Shown piece after piece: positions 18,551-27,160 of a DNA stretch of 64,000 bases (its first letter is position 1; each line of letters begins with the position of its first letter). Made by a program: the position numbers and the translations under genes. Below the pieces are notes generated by a model. That model was not told the DNA's origin and did no database searches. It saw nothing but the letters and a program-made list of their open reading frames with translations. Location: NCBI RefSeq assembly GCF_004116455.1, contig NZ_PDJU01000001.1:186001-250000 (forward strand). Reading direction: 5' to 3'. Origin of the DNA: Arcobacter sp. F155. GTDB taxonomy: Bacteria > Campylobacterota > Campylobacteria > Campylobacterales > Arcobacteraceae.

Positions 18551-20898
18551 TAAAATAAAAGTTTACATTCATCAACTTGATAATCAAAAAGTTCTTCTTT
18601 CGCATACTTTAGTAAAACACTATTTTCATGGAAGAATTTTAAAAGCTCTCCATCTATTTCTCCATCTTTTGCCATAAAAGAGAGTATTTTAAATACTTCA
18701 GATAGTTTTTTAGCATCTTTATAAGGTCTATCATTAGATGTTAATGCTTCAAAGATATCAGCTAAAATCATAATTCTATCTTCTAAGGCTAATTGAGATT
18801 CATCTAATCCTCTTGGATATCCTTTTCCATTTAGTTTTTCATGGTGGTTTGCAGCTATATTTAATACATCTTTATATTTTTTTGGGAAAGGTAACGATGA
18901 TAACATATCAAGTGAAAGCTGGGCATGATAGTTCATTATTGATTTTTCATCATTTGTAAGAGTTCCTTTTTTTATACATAGGTTAAACTCTTCATCTTCA
19001 GATAAGAAGTTTATCTCTTTTCCTTCTTTTTTGTATTTATATTGAGCTATTAATTTAACTCTTTGAACATCTTCATCTTTCATGAACTCACCACCAATAT
19101 TAGCTTTTTTTAGAAACTTAATATCATCATCGAAGTTCTTGATATTTTTATCATACTCTTCTTTTGTAATTTCATTTTTAAGAAGTTTTATCTCTTCATC
19201 TCTTTTTAAAATTTCAATTCTTTCTTCTATAAACTCAATTCTATCTATCATTTTCTCTAGTTTTGTTGATTTGTCAATAACAGATTCAGGCATAGAGATT
19301 TTACCAATATCATGCATCCATGCTGCAAGTTCAATTTGTCTAAAATCATTTTCACTATAACTAACATCTTTATAGATAGTTTTATCTTCATGTATTGCTT
19401 GAGCAAGATAGTTTGCAACTTTTGCAACTCTTCCAATATGATTTCTAGTATGTTTTGATTTTGCATCAATTGCATGTGCAATAGTTGCCACAAAAGCATT
19501 TAAAAAGTCTTCTAAACTATTTATTAGAAAACTATTTGTTAAAGCCATTGCTGCTTGTGAAGCTAAGGCTTTAATTACTTTTTCATCTTCCTCATTAAAA
19601 GGAATTTTTGATTTTGAGATTTTTGTTTTGTTTATAAGTTGAAGTACTCCAATTACATCTTCTTCATGATTTACTAATGGAATTACAAGCATTGATTTTG
19701 ATTCATAACCAGTTGTTTTATCAAAATCTTTAGTTCCTTGGAAGTTATACTCTTCATTATTGTAAACATCTGGAATATTGATAATTCTATTCTCTAAAGC
19801 TGCAACTACTGCAACCATACTTTTATTTTTTGAGCCATCATTTAAATATAAAGGCAAAGAATCCCATGTTAGATTATCTTTTGTTCCTCCCATAAAAATA
19901 TTTAATGGATCATTTTGAACTACTTTAAACTCTAATGACTTTTTATCCCTTGATAGAATATATAGTGTACCTGCTTCACAGTGAGTTAGTTCTCTTGTAA
20001 GAGTAAGAATCATTTCAAAAAGTACACTTTTATCAAGTTCACTTGAAAGTTGAAGGTTTATATCCATAATTCTTTCAAATTTATTTTGACTTATAATATC
20101 AGACTCAATTTGTTTTGTGTCAATATGAATTATATCACCTTCGTTTAGTATTTTCCCACCATTTTTTAATATTTCATACTCATTGATTTCTTCAACCATC
20201 TTTTCAAAATATGAGGGTTTAATATGATATAAGAATATTTGTACATCATCTCTTTTTAGATTTTTTAAATCCTCTTTTAATAGCTTTGGAGTTAGATGCA
20301 TACTTGTTTGAGCTAGTTGTTCTAAATAAGAAGGGAATGAACACTCTACGATAAGACATTTGATTTTACTGTTATTATTTATAGTTTCCCACATTTTAGG
20401 ATTTGAGTACGTGTCACCACTTATTAGATAACCTGTATCATCATCTTTTATAATTTGATATCCATATGCACCAGCTATATGGTTAGCTTTTATTGCAGTT
20501 ATCTCATAGTTTTCTATTTTTATTGTTTCATCTTCATGGATTTCAATAAACTCTAAAGCTTTTTTATTACTATTAAGAAGATTAATTTTTGTAAAATCTG
20601 GCCAAATTTTATCATTAAAAGTATGTTCTTTTAAAGAGTTTAATGTCTCTTTTGAACCATATACTTTTAGGGTCTCTTCTCTTTTTTCATAAAAGCTTTC
20701 TATAATAAAAGGTAAGTCAGTTATGTGGTCAGAGTGAGAGTGAGTAATAAAAATGTGATTTATTAAAAGAGTTTCATCGCTTAATGAGTTGATTACATTT
20801 CCAGCATCAACTACAATACTTTTAAAAACTTGAAAAGAGGTAGTTCCTTTAAGTTTTGTTTTACTACCACTTGCTCCAAGTATTTTTAAGTAGTTCAT
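18550..20898 (-). CDS. Class II cyclic-nucleotide PDE-like MBL domain fused to GAF and HD-GYP
   Basis: A 782-residue soluble protein with three enzyme or sensor units. (1) A metallo-beta-lactamase fold at 1-250 with HSHSDH (53-58), the HTFNDKIWPDF block (92-102), His140, GDT (161-163), His201 and His225. This pattern matches class II 3',5'-cyclic-nucleotide phosphodiesterases. (2) A GAF domain at about 275-455. (3) HD-GYP, with the metal HD at 529-530 and HHEKLNGKGYP at 685-695, expected to hydrolyse cyclic di-GMP. About 100 charged residues are inserted between HD and HHE. It is the first gene of the two-gene operon with the cyclase. Whether domain 1 really cleaves cAMP is inference. Confidence 0.85.
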   Translation of the reverse strand: MNYLKILGASGSKTKLKGTTSFQVFKSIVVDAGNVINSLSDETLLINHIFITHSHSDHITDLPFIIESFYEKREETLKVYGSKETLNSLKEHTFNDKIWPDFTKINLLNSNKKALEFIEIHEDETIKIENYEITAIKANHIAGAYGYQIIKDDDTGYLISGDTYSNPKMWETINNNSKIKCLIVECSFPSYLEQLAQTSMHLTPKLLKEDLKNLKRDDVQIFLYHIKPSYFEKMVEEINEYEILKNGGKILNEGDIIHIDTKQIESDIISQNKFERIMDINLQLSSELDKSVLFEMILTLTRELTHCEAGTLYILSRDKKSLEFKVVQNDPLNIFMGGTKDNLTWDSLPLYLNDGSKNKSMVAVVAALENRIINIPDVYNNEEYNFQGTKDFDKTTGYESKSMLVIPLVNHEEDVIGVLQLINKTKISKSKIPFNEEDEKVIKALASQAAMALTNSFLINSLEDFLNAFVATIAHAIDAKSKHTRNHIGRVAKVANYLAQAIHEDKTIYKDVSYSENDFRQIELAAWMHDIGKISMPESVIDKSTKLEKMIDRIEFIEERIEILKRDEEIKLLKNEITKEEYDKNIKNFDDDIKFLKKANIGGEFMKDEDVQRVKLIAQYKYKKEGKEINFLSEDEEFNLCIKKGTLTNDEKSIMNYHAQLSLDMLSSLPFPKKYKDVLNIAANHHEKLNGKGYPRGLDESQLALEDRIMILADIFEALTSNDRPYKDAKKLSEVFKILSFMAKDGEIDGELLKFFHENSVLLKYAKEELFDYQVDECKLLF

Positions 20899-20950
20899 TT
20901 AAAATCCTTATGAATGAAGAAATCATTTACTTTTTTATTTTATAAGTATA

Positions 20951-21835
20951 CTATTTTTCTTCATTGATTTCAAAGTCATCATAAGGATCCATATGAATAT
21001 TTATAATCCAGTCTTTTTTAGGGTCTAGTTTTTTGATTTTATCTTCTATTTTATCAGATACTCTATGGGCATCCATAAGAGTAATTACACAATCAAATAC
21101 TAAATGAACTTCTACGAAAGTTTGGCTTCCTGCTTCTCTTGTTTTAAGTAAGTGGTGTGTATTTACTTTCTCTTCATTTTTAATAATTTGAACTATCTCT
21201 TTTACTATTTCTTCATCAACAGCTCTATCAAGTAAAACTAAAACACCATCTTGAATTAGCTCATAAGCAGAATAGATAATAAAAAGTGAAATACCTCCAC
21301 CAACAATTACATCAATTAGTTCAATTCCAGTGAAGTTTACTAAAATAAGAGATACAAAAACAGCTGCATTTGTATAAACATCTGTTTTATAGTGTAGGGC
21401 ATCAGCTTTGATAACCATACTTCCAGTCTGTTTTGCTACACGATTTAAATAGATAACTAAACTTACTGTAATAACAATTGAAATAGTCATTACAATTAAT
21501 GACATCTCTAAGTATTGTGATGTTTCACCATTGATTGCTTTTTTAATTGCTTGGTAAAGTAAAAATAGACCAGAGATACAAATAATAGTACCTTCAATAA
21601 CAGAAGCTAGGGCTTCAATTTTTCCTCTTCCATAGTTAAAGTGTTTATCAGCAGGTTTTTCAGAGTTACTAATCGCAAAATAGTTGAAGATAGATACAAA
21701 CATATCAAGTACAGAGTCAATGGCAGAAGCAAGAACAGCAACTGAACCACTTGCAATTCCTACTACTAATTTGATTAGTGTAAGAATTGCTGCAACGCTA
21801 CTTGATACAACCGTTGCTTTTTTTTGTGGGGTCAT
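20951..21835 (-). CDS. Cation diffusion facilitator (FieF/YiiP-like)
   Basis: A 294-residue inner-membrane metal/proton antiporter. Six hydrophobic segments run to about residue 200, followed by a cytoplasmic C-terminal domain with HHLLKTREAG. The transport site is visible as DxxxD (DSVLD) in helix 2 and HxxxD (HYKTD) in helix 5, the pattern of Zn/Fe exporters such as YiiP. HFNYGRGKIEALASV is the conserved loop between helices 2 and 3. One base separates it from the upstream aminotransferase gene, so the two form an operon, although no functional link is apparent. Confidence 0.9.
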   Translation of the reverse strand: MTPQKKATVVSSSVAAILTLIKLVVGIASGSVAVLASAIDSVLDMFVSIFNYFAISNSEKPADKHFNYGRGKIEALASVIEGTIICISGLFLLYQAIKKAINGETSQYLEMSLIVMTISIVITVSLVIYLNRVAKQTGSMVIKADALHYKTDVYTNAAVFVSLILVNFTGIELIDVIVGGGISLFIIYSAYELIQDGVLVLLDRAVDEEIVKEIVQIIKNEEKVNTHHLLKTREAGSQTFVEVHLVFDCVITLMDAHRVSDKIEDKIKKLDPKKDWIINIHMDPYDDFEINEEK

Positions 21836-21836
21836 A

Positions 21837-23012
21837 TTAAGAGTAATTTTCCTCTACAAACTTTTTAATTCTTCTAATACCTTCTTCGATAGTAGCTAAA
21901 TCAGTTGCAAAAGAGAATCTAAAGTAACCTTCTGTTCCAAATGCAAGACCTGGAACAACTGCTACACCTTCTTTTTCTAATAAATCAGCAGAGAATTTCA
22001 TTGAGTCTCCACCAATTTCTTTAATGTTTACAAAAAGATAGAAAGCTCCTTGTGGTACAACACAAGAGATTCCATTGATTGCATTGAAAGATTCAACTGC
22101 AACATTTCTTCTTTTTTCAAACTCTTTTCTCATAACTTCGATATCAGCATCTGCACTTCCATCTAAGGCTGCTACTGCTGCTTGTAAAGTTACTGAGTTA
22201 ACATTTGAAGTTACTTGACCTTGAAGTTTAGTCATAGCTTTTACTAATGCTTTATGAGGAGTTGCGATATATCCGTATCTCCAACCTGTCATAGCAACAG
22301 CTTTACTAATACCATTAATAGTTACTGTTCTTTGGAACATATCATCACTTACAGAAGCTACTGCTGTGAACTCTTTTCCATCATACATGATTTTTTCATA
22401 CATTTCATCAGTAAATACTAAAATATCAGTACCTTTAAGTACTTCTGCTAAAGATAATAACTCTTCTTTTGAATATACTGCACCAGTTGGATTAGATGGA
22501 GTATTTAAAAGTAAGATTTTTGTTTTATCTGTAATTGCTGCTTTTAATTGTTCAGCAGTGATTTTGAACTCTGTTGAGTCGTCTGTTTCAATAAATACAG
22601 GAACTCCATCAGAGAACTTTACTTGCTCAGGATAAGTAACCCAGTATGGAGCTGGAATAATTACTTCATCACCTTCTTCGATAAGACATTGAAATAGGTT
22701 AAATAAAGAGTGTTTTGCTCCATTAGATACGATGATTTCATCTAGCTCGTAATCTAATCCGTGGTCCTTTTTTAACTTCTTGATAATTGCTTTTTTCGTT
22801 TCAATGGTACCTTCTACAGCAGTGTATTTTGTGTGACCGTCTTTGATTGCTTTGATAGCAGCTTCTTTGATAACTTCAGGTGTGTCAAAATCTGGCTCAC
22901 CCGCACTAAAACTTAAAATGTCTTTACCTTGTGCTTTAAGCTCTCTTGCTAAAGCTGTAATTGCCATTGTAACTGATGGCGATAGGTTTTCCATTCTACT
23001 TGCAATTTTCAT
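21837..23012 (-). CDS. aspB: Aspartate aminotransferase (PLP class I)
   Basis: A 391-residue fold-type I aminotransferase. Present are SAGEPDFDTP near 36, SNGAKH, NTPSNPTGA, and NGISKAVAMTGWRYGY, in which the Lys binds PLP, with the Arg of FRFSFA near the C-terminus binding the substrate carboxylate. It interconverts aspartate and oxaloacetate with glutamate/2-oxoglutarate. Subgroup Ib enzymes like this may also accept prephenate. The symbol follows usage for the Campylobacter homologue. First gene of a pair with the CDF exporter. It diverges from the peptidase gene across only 30 bases. Confidence 0.88.
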   Translation of the reverse strand: MKIASRMENLSPSVTMAITALARELKAQGKDILSFSAGEPDFDTPEVIKEAAIKAIKDGHTKYTAVEGTIETKKAIIKKLKKDHGLDYELDEIIVSNGAKHSLFNLFQCLIEEGDEVIIPAPYWVTYPEQVKFSDGVPVFIETDDSTEFKITAEQLKAAITDKTKILLLNTPSNPTGAVYSKEELLSLAEVLKGTDILVFTDEMYEKIMYDGKEFTAVASVSDDMFQRTVTINGISKAVAMTGWRYGYIATPHKALVKAMTKLQGQVTSNVNSVTLQAAVAALDGSADADIEVMRKEFEKRRNVAVESFNAINGISCVVPQGAFYLFVNIKEIGGDSMKFSADLLEKEGVAVVPGLAFGTEGYFRFSFATDLATIEEGIRRIKKFVEENYS

Positions 23013-23042
23013 TTTATGTTTGTCCTTTAGTAAATTTAAAGT

Positions 23043-23684
23043 ATGATTATAACTACAGTTTACTTAGAAAGTGGTCAGTTTAAGGTGATAGAAGAGTTTA
23101 AAGTTAAAATTAATTATGAAATTTATAATGTTATAGTCAAGAAGAAAATATCAAATAAACACGTATATCTCAGACTTAAAGATAAAAATCTATTAGAGAT
23201 ATCATCTAATAAATATTTTTCAAAATTAGATGCAGTTGATTTAATAAATAGACAAAAAGAGTGGATAGTAAATAGAAGAGATGTTTTTTTACGAAAAGAA
23301 AAAAATAAAAACAGTTATTTATTGTTTGGAAAAAGATACTCTTTAGAAGATATCAAAGAAGAAGAATTAGATAAATTATATAAAGAAAAAGCTCAAAAAA
23401 TAATTCCAAAATTAGTAGAAGAGTTTGCAACTAAAATGAATCTTTATCCAACTTCAATAAAGTATAGAAAAAACAAAAGAACCTGGGGCTCTTGTAATTA
23501 TAAAAATGGATTAAATTTTAATATCTTACTTACGCAGTTTCCCCTTGAAGTAATTGAATATGTAGTAATACATGAATTAGCTCATATTGAACATAAAAAT
23601 CATTCAAAAGCTTTTTGGGCTTTAGTTAAAAGATATTGCAAGGATTATAAGCAAAGAGAAAAGCTTCTTAAGAGTTTTTTATAA
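23043..23684 (+). CDS. YgjP/SprT-like zinc metallopeptidase (DUF45)
   Basis: A 213-residue protein with the zinc site HELAHIEHKNHSKAFW near 175-190 and the preceding family blocks KRTWGSC and LNFNILLTQFP. This is the YgjP-like M48/DUF45 group of small gluzincins, sometimes found with restriction or repair genes. Its cellular substrate is unknown. The N-terminal 40 residues are less conserved, so the start is less certain than the rest. Its 3' end overlaps the converging DciA-like gene by 17 bases. Confidence 0.85.
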   Translation: MIITTVYLESGQFKVIEEFKVKINYEIYNVIVKKKISNKHVYLRLKDKNLLEISSNKYFSKLDAVDLINRQKEWIVNRRDVFLRKEKNKNSYLLFGKRYSLEDIKEEELDKLYKEKAQKIIPKLVEEFATKMNLYPTSIKYRKNKRTWGSCNYKNGLNFNILLTQFPLEVIEYVVIHELAHIEHKNHSKAFWALVKRYCKDYKQREKLLKSFL

Positions 23685-24084
23685 TAGCTCTTATCTCTTC
23701 TACTTTTTCATGAAGTTTTTCATCAGTAATATAGTTTGTAAAAATCCCATGTGAACGCTCTGTAAAAAAAGACTTTTCTTCCTTTTTTACTTCTTTTTTC
23801 TCTCTTTTATTTGTAACGAAAAACTTTAATTGACTCACTTCAATTAGGGGATATTTTTTTAATAGTGTATTTATTAAATCTTTGTTATACTCAAACTCCA
23901 TTTTATAAACAGGATGGGTTAATACAAAATACAAGATATCAGCTTTTACATAAGCGAATTTAACACCTTTTTTTAAACTTGGTGGTAATAAATCGATAAA
24001 ATCTTGAATAGTTTTTTGTGTATTAATCTTTCTGAATTCAGGACTTTTCTTAAGATGACTAAGTATTTCGTTAATTTTTTTCAT
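23668..24084 (-). CDS. DciA-like (DUF721) protein
   Basis: A 138-residue soluble basic protein. The central part (VKFAYVKADILYFVLTHP, then EFEYNKDLINTLLKKYP) fits the single KH-like domain of DUF721/DciA proteins, which load or assist the replicative helicase DnaB in bacteria lacking DnaC. The match is by pattern, not by a decisive motif, so a hypothetical protein is the alternative. The N-terminal extension (about 1-40) and the charged linker at about 95-110 are typical. Its start region overlaps the start of the divergent lipoprotein gene. Confidence 0.5.
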   Translation of the reverse strand: MKKINEILSHLKKSPEFRKINTQKTIQDFIDLLPPSLKKGVKFAYVKADILYFVLTHPVYKMEFEYNKDLINTLLKKYPLIEVSQLKFFVTNKREKKEVKKEEKSFFTERSHGIFTNYITDEKLHEKVEEIRAIIKNS

Positions 24085-24183
24085 ACGCTAATTATAGCAG
24101 GAGTTTTATTATCTTTTAGTGGGTGTGGTTATAAAGCACCTCCAACTTATGTTGAAGACAATAAACAAGAAGTATCAAAATAA
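24055..24183 (+). CDS. Small LptM-like lipoprotein
   Basis: A short gene of 42 codons. ATG at 24055, then MTKYFVNFFHTLIIAGVLLSFSGCGYKAPP in two parts: a hydrophobic signal (about 9-22) and a lipobox ending SGC at Cys24 followed by GYKAPP. The sequence GCGxKxPP after a short signal is the pattern of LptM/YifL lipoproteins, which bind the LptD translocon in E. coli. The stop TAA shares one base with the ATG of nadB, so the two are translationally coupled. The first 30 bases overlap the divergent DciA-like gene. A weak ribosome site makes the start the least certain part. Confidence 0.7.
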   Translation: MTKYFVNFFHTLIIAGVLLSFSGCGYKAPPTYVEDNKQEVSK

Positions 24184-25631
24184 TGGTTTATGACTATATT
24201 ATTATAGGAACAGGTGTTGCAGGATTAAATGCTGCAAGACTGATTCCCAAAGACAAAAAAGTTTTAGTACTTTGTAAAAAATCCCCTTGGAACTGCAATA
24301 CATTTTGGGCCCAAGGTGGTGTTGCTACTGCTGTCGATAAAGATGATATAGAACCACATATAAAAGATACACTTACCGCAGGAGTTAATCAAAACAGTAA
24401 AGAAGCCGTTAGGGTTTTAAGTGAAAACTCAAGGGCTTGTATTGATGATTTAATCAATGCCGGATTACAGTTTGATTTAAATGACAATGGTGAACTAGCT
24501 TTTACAAAAGAAGCAGCACATAGTAGAAATAGAATTTTACATGCAGATGGAGATGCTACAGGTAGAATGGTTCACCTGTTTTTACTTTCAACTTGTGATC
24601 ATGAAATAAGAACAAATGTCGTAGTAAATGATTTACTTATTGAAGATGATATTTGTTATGGGGTTCAATTTTTCACCAATGAAACAGACCAAGAAATAGT
24701 TTATGCTCACAATACTATCATAGCAAGTGGAGGTGTTGGTTCAATATATAAATACCATACAAACTCTACTGCTATTGCAGGGGAGATTCAAGGTTTATGT
24801 GTTGAAAAAGGACTTAAACTAAAAGATATGGAGATGATGCAGTTTCATCCAACAGTTGTAAAAGGAACTCATTTTGCTAGAAAACCACTTTTAAGTGAAG
24901 CTTTAAGAGGTGAGGGTGCTTATATTGTTGATGAAAATGATAGAAGATTTTTATTTGATTATCATAAAGATGGTGAACTAGCTCCAAGAGATGTAGTTAG
25001 TAGGTCAATTTTTGATTATCATAAAAAAACAAACTCTTCTATATATTTATCATTTGATAAGTTTGAAAAAAACTTCTTCAAAAAAAGATTTCCAAATATT
25101 TACTCAAACCTAAAAGATTTAGGTTTTGAACTTCCTTTTGAGAAAGTTCCTATTTCTCCTGCTTTCCATTATGCAATGGGAGGAGTTGAGACAGATATAA
25201 ATGCAAAAGTTCTAGGAATGAAAAACCTATATGCAGTTGGTGAAGTAGCTTGCAATGGAATTCATGGAGCAAATAGACTTGCATCAAACTCTTTACTTGA
25301 AGGAATTGTATTTTCTAAAATTGCAGTTGAATTGAGTTTAAAAGAAGAGTTTAAAATTGATGAAACAAAATATACAAAAAATATAAAAAAATATATAAGA
25401 AACAAAGAGATAGATAAAGAAATAAAAAACTCTTTAAGAAAACTAATGTGGGATAACGCTGCAATAGTAAGAGACAGAGATTCACTCAAAATTACACTTG
25501 AAAAAATAGATAAATTTTTAGAAGAAAATGTAGGAAGACTGCTATATTTAAGACTACTTACGGCAAAATCTATTTTAAAAGCTGCAATTGAGAGACAAGT
25601 CTCGATTGGAGCTCATTTTATTAAGGAGTAA
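24183..25631 (+). CDS. nadB: L-aspartate oxidase
   Basis: A 482-residue FAD flavoprotein that oxidises L-aspartate to iminoaspartate, the first step of NAD synthesis. The sequence shows the FAD-binding GTGVAGLNAA (9-18), the WAQGGVA block, HSRNRILHADGDATGR, FHPT, LLSEALRGEGA, and the C-terminal YAVGEVACNGIHGANRLASNSLLE, all family hallmarks. It is about 50 residues shorter than the E. coli enzyme at the C-terminus, as usual in Campylobacterota. It begins one base into the stop of the lipoprotein gene, and nhaD starts two bases after it. Confidence 0.95.
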   Translation: MVYDYIIIGTGVAGLNAARLIPKDKKVLVLCKKSPWNCNTFWAQGGVATAVDKDDIEPHIKDTLTAGVNQNSKEAVRVLSENSRACIDDLINAGLQFDLNDNGELAFTKEAAHSRNRILHADGDATGRMVHLFLLSTCDHEIRTNVVVNDLLIEDDICYGVQFFTNETDQEIVYAHNTIIASGGVGSIYKYHTNSTAIAGEIQGLCVEKGLKLKDMEMMQFHPTVVKGTHFARKPLLSEALRGEGAYIVDENDRRFLFDYHKDGELAPRDVVSRSIFDYHKKTNSSIYLSFDKFEKNFFKKRFPNIYSNLKDLGFELPFEKVPISPAFHYAMGGVETDINAKVLGMKNLYAVGEVACNGIHGANRLASNSLLEGIVFSKIAVELSLKEEFKIDETKYTKNIKKYIRNKEIDKEIKNSLRKLMWDNAAIVRDRDSLKITLEKIDKFLEENVGRLLYLRLLTAKSILKAAIERQVSIGAHFIKE

Positions 25632-25633
25632 CA

Positions 25634-27028
25634 ATGTTGAAATTGTTGATGGTGTTGGTTCTGTCATCTATAACATTATTTGCTGCAAGTGGTCCTTCGG
25701 GAGCAGGAGCAGTTGCACCTGACTTAACTATGACATGGGTTGGGTTTGCGTGTTTATTTATTTTTGTTGTCGGTTATTATTTTGTAGCAGCTGAAGAAAA
25801 GTATGAGATTGATAAAGCGAAACCTGCTTTATTTATTGGTACTTTTATGTTTATGTTAGTTGCTTTATATTATGCGCTAAATGGTCTAGACTTAGGTCTT
25901 GTACACACTGAAGCACAACACTTAATTTTAGAAATTGCAGGAATTTTCTTCTTCCTATTTGTTGCTATGACTTATATTGAGTCATTAATTCATATGGGTG
26001 TATTTGATAGATTAAAATATAATCTTGTATCTAAAGGTTATAGTTATAAGAAAATGTTCTGGGTAACTGGTTTTATCGCATTCTTCTTATCTCCTATCGC
26101 AGATAACTTAACTACTGCATTAATTCTTTCTACAGTATTAATTACAATTGAAAAAACAAGAAAAGATTTCTTAGTTCCAGGTGCTATTAATATTGTTGTT
26201 GCAGCAAATGCTGGTGGTGCTTGGTCTCCATTTGGTGATATTACTACACTTATGGCGTGGACTGCAGGTAAGGGAACATTTACAGACTTTTTATTCTTAT
26301 TCCCAGCTTCTGTAACTGGTTATTTAGTAACAGCTTATTTATTAGCTAAGTTTGTTCCTGATGATAAGCCTGAATTTGATGCATCTAAAGAGAAAAAACC
26401 AGAAATGGCTGAAGGTGCTAAAGTAGTTATGGGACTTGGTGTATTTACAATCTTTTGTGCTGTAATGTCTCACCAAGTATTACACTTACCAGCTATGTGG
26501 GGTATGATGTTCGGTCTTTCTTTACTTAAAGTTTATTCTTATGGTTTAAAAAGAAAATATGGTACTGATCACTTCAATATTTTCCACTCAATGGCTAAAA
26601 TTGAAAACAATACATTAATGTTCTTCTTTGGTATTTTAGCAGCAGTTGGTGCTTTATATTTCATCGGATGGTTAGGTTTAGCAGTTGTTGTTTACCAACC
26701 AGATGTATTAGGTCCAACTTGGTCAAATATCGGTGTAGGTTTCTTATCAGCTATCGTTGATAACGTACCAGTTATGTCAGCAGTACTTAAAGCTAGTCCA
26801 GAAATGGGACTTGACCAATGGATGCTTGTAACACTTACAGCAGGTGTTGGTGGTTCTATGATTTCATTTGGTTCAGCAGCAGGTGTTGGTGTAATGGGTA
26901 AATTACATGGAATTTATACTTTCGGTTCACACATGAAATTAGCGTGGACTATTGTAATTGGATACTTTGTATCTGTTGCAGTTTGGTACTTACAATACGA
27001 AGTTTTAGGTTTCTATCACATCGGATAA
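25634..27028 (+). CDS. nhaD: NhaD sodium/proton antiporter
   Basis: A 464-residue inner-membrane antiporter of the IT superfamily with a signal-like first segment (about 1-18) and about twelve further hydrophobic segments. SPIADNLTTALILS and NAGGAWSPFGDITTLMAW are the two conserved re-entrant motifs of NhaD. Near the C-terminus DNVPVMSAVL and GGSMISFGSAAGVG repeat the pattern. It exports Na+ (and Li+) in exchange for protons, which suits seawater or brackish life. It follows nadB by two bases and ends at a strong terminator. Confidence 0.93.
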   Translation: MLKLLMVLVLSSITLFAASGPSGAGAVAPDLTMTWVGFACLFIFVVGYYFVAAEEKYEIDKAKPALFIGTFMFMLVALYYALNGLDLGLVHTEAQHLILEIAGIFFFLFVAMTYIESLIHMGVFDRLKYNLVSKGYSYKKMFWVTGFIAFFLSPIADNLTTALILSTVLITIEKTRKDFLVPGAINIVVAANAGGAWSPFGDITTLMAWTAGKGTFTDFLFLFPASVTGYLVTAYLLAKFVPDDKPEFDASKEKKPEMAEGAKVVMGLGVFTIFCAVMSHQVLHLPAMWGMMFGLSLLKVYSYGLKRKYGTDHFNIFHSMAKIENNTLMFFFGILAAVGALYFIGWLGLAVVVYQPDVLGPTWSNIGVGFLSAIVDNVPVMSAVLKASPEMGLDQWMLVTLTAGVGGSMISFGSAAGVGVMGKLHGIYTFGSHMKLAWTIVIGYFVSVAVWYLQYEVLGFYHIG

Positions 27029-27042
27029 CTACCAAATATAAT

Positions 27043-27067
27043 TGTATGAAGGTTTTCCCTTCATACA
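27043..27067 (+). terminator. Intrinsic terminator after nhaD
   Basis: A perfect 10-bp inverted repeat (TGTATGAAGG with CCTTCATACA) with a 5-base loop, followed by a T-rich tract to about 27085. It closes the lipoprotein-nadB-nhaD unit. Confidence 0.85.
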
Positions 27068-27121
27068 GTTTTCTCTTTATTTTTTTCTCTCCTATTAATT
27101 AATTTCAAATCACACTTTAGA

Positions 27122-27151
27122 TATAATCGCGGATACTTTAAAAACAAAGGA
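27122..27151 (+). promoter_or_regulatory. guaA promoter and ribosome site
   Basis: A consensus TATAAT (27122-27127) lies 33 bases before the guaA ATG, with AAAGGA (27146-27151) nine bases before it. No -35 of TTGACA type is seen, as usual in this phylum. No purine riboswitch fits in the short leader. Confidence 0.6.
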
Positions 27152-27160
27152 ATCTGTTTA

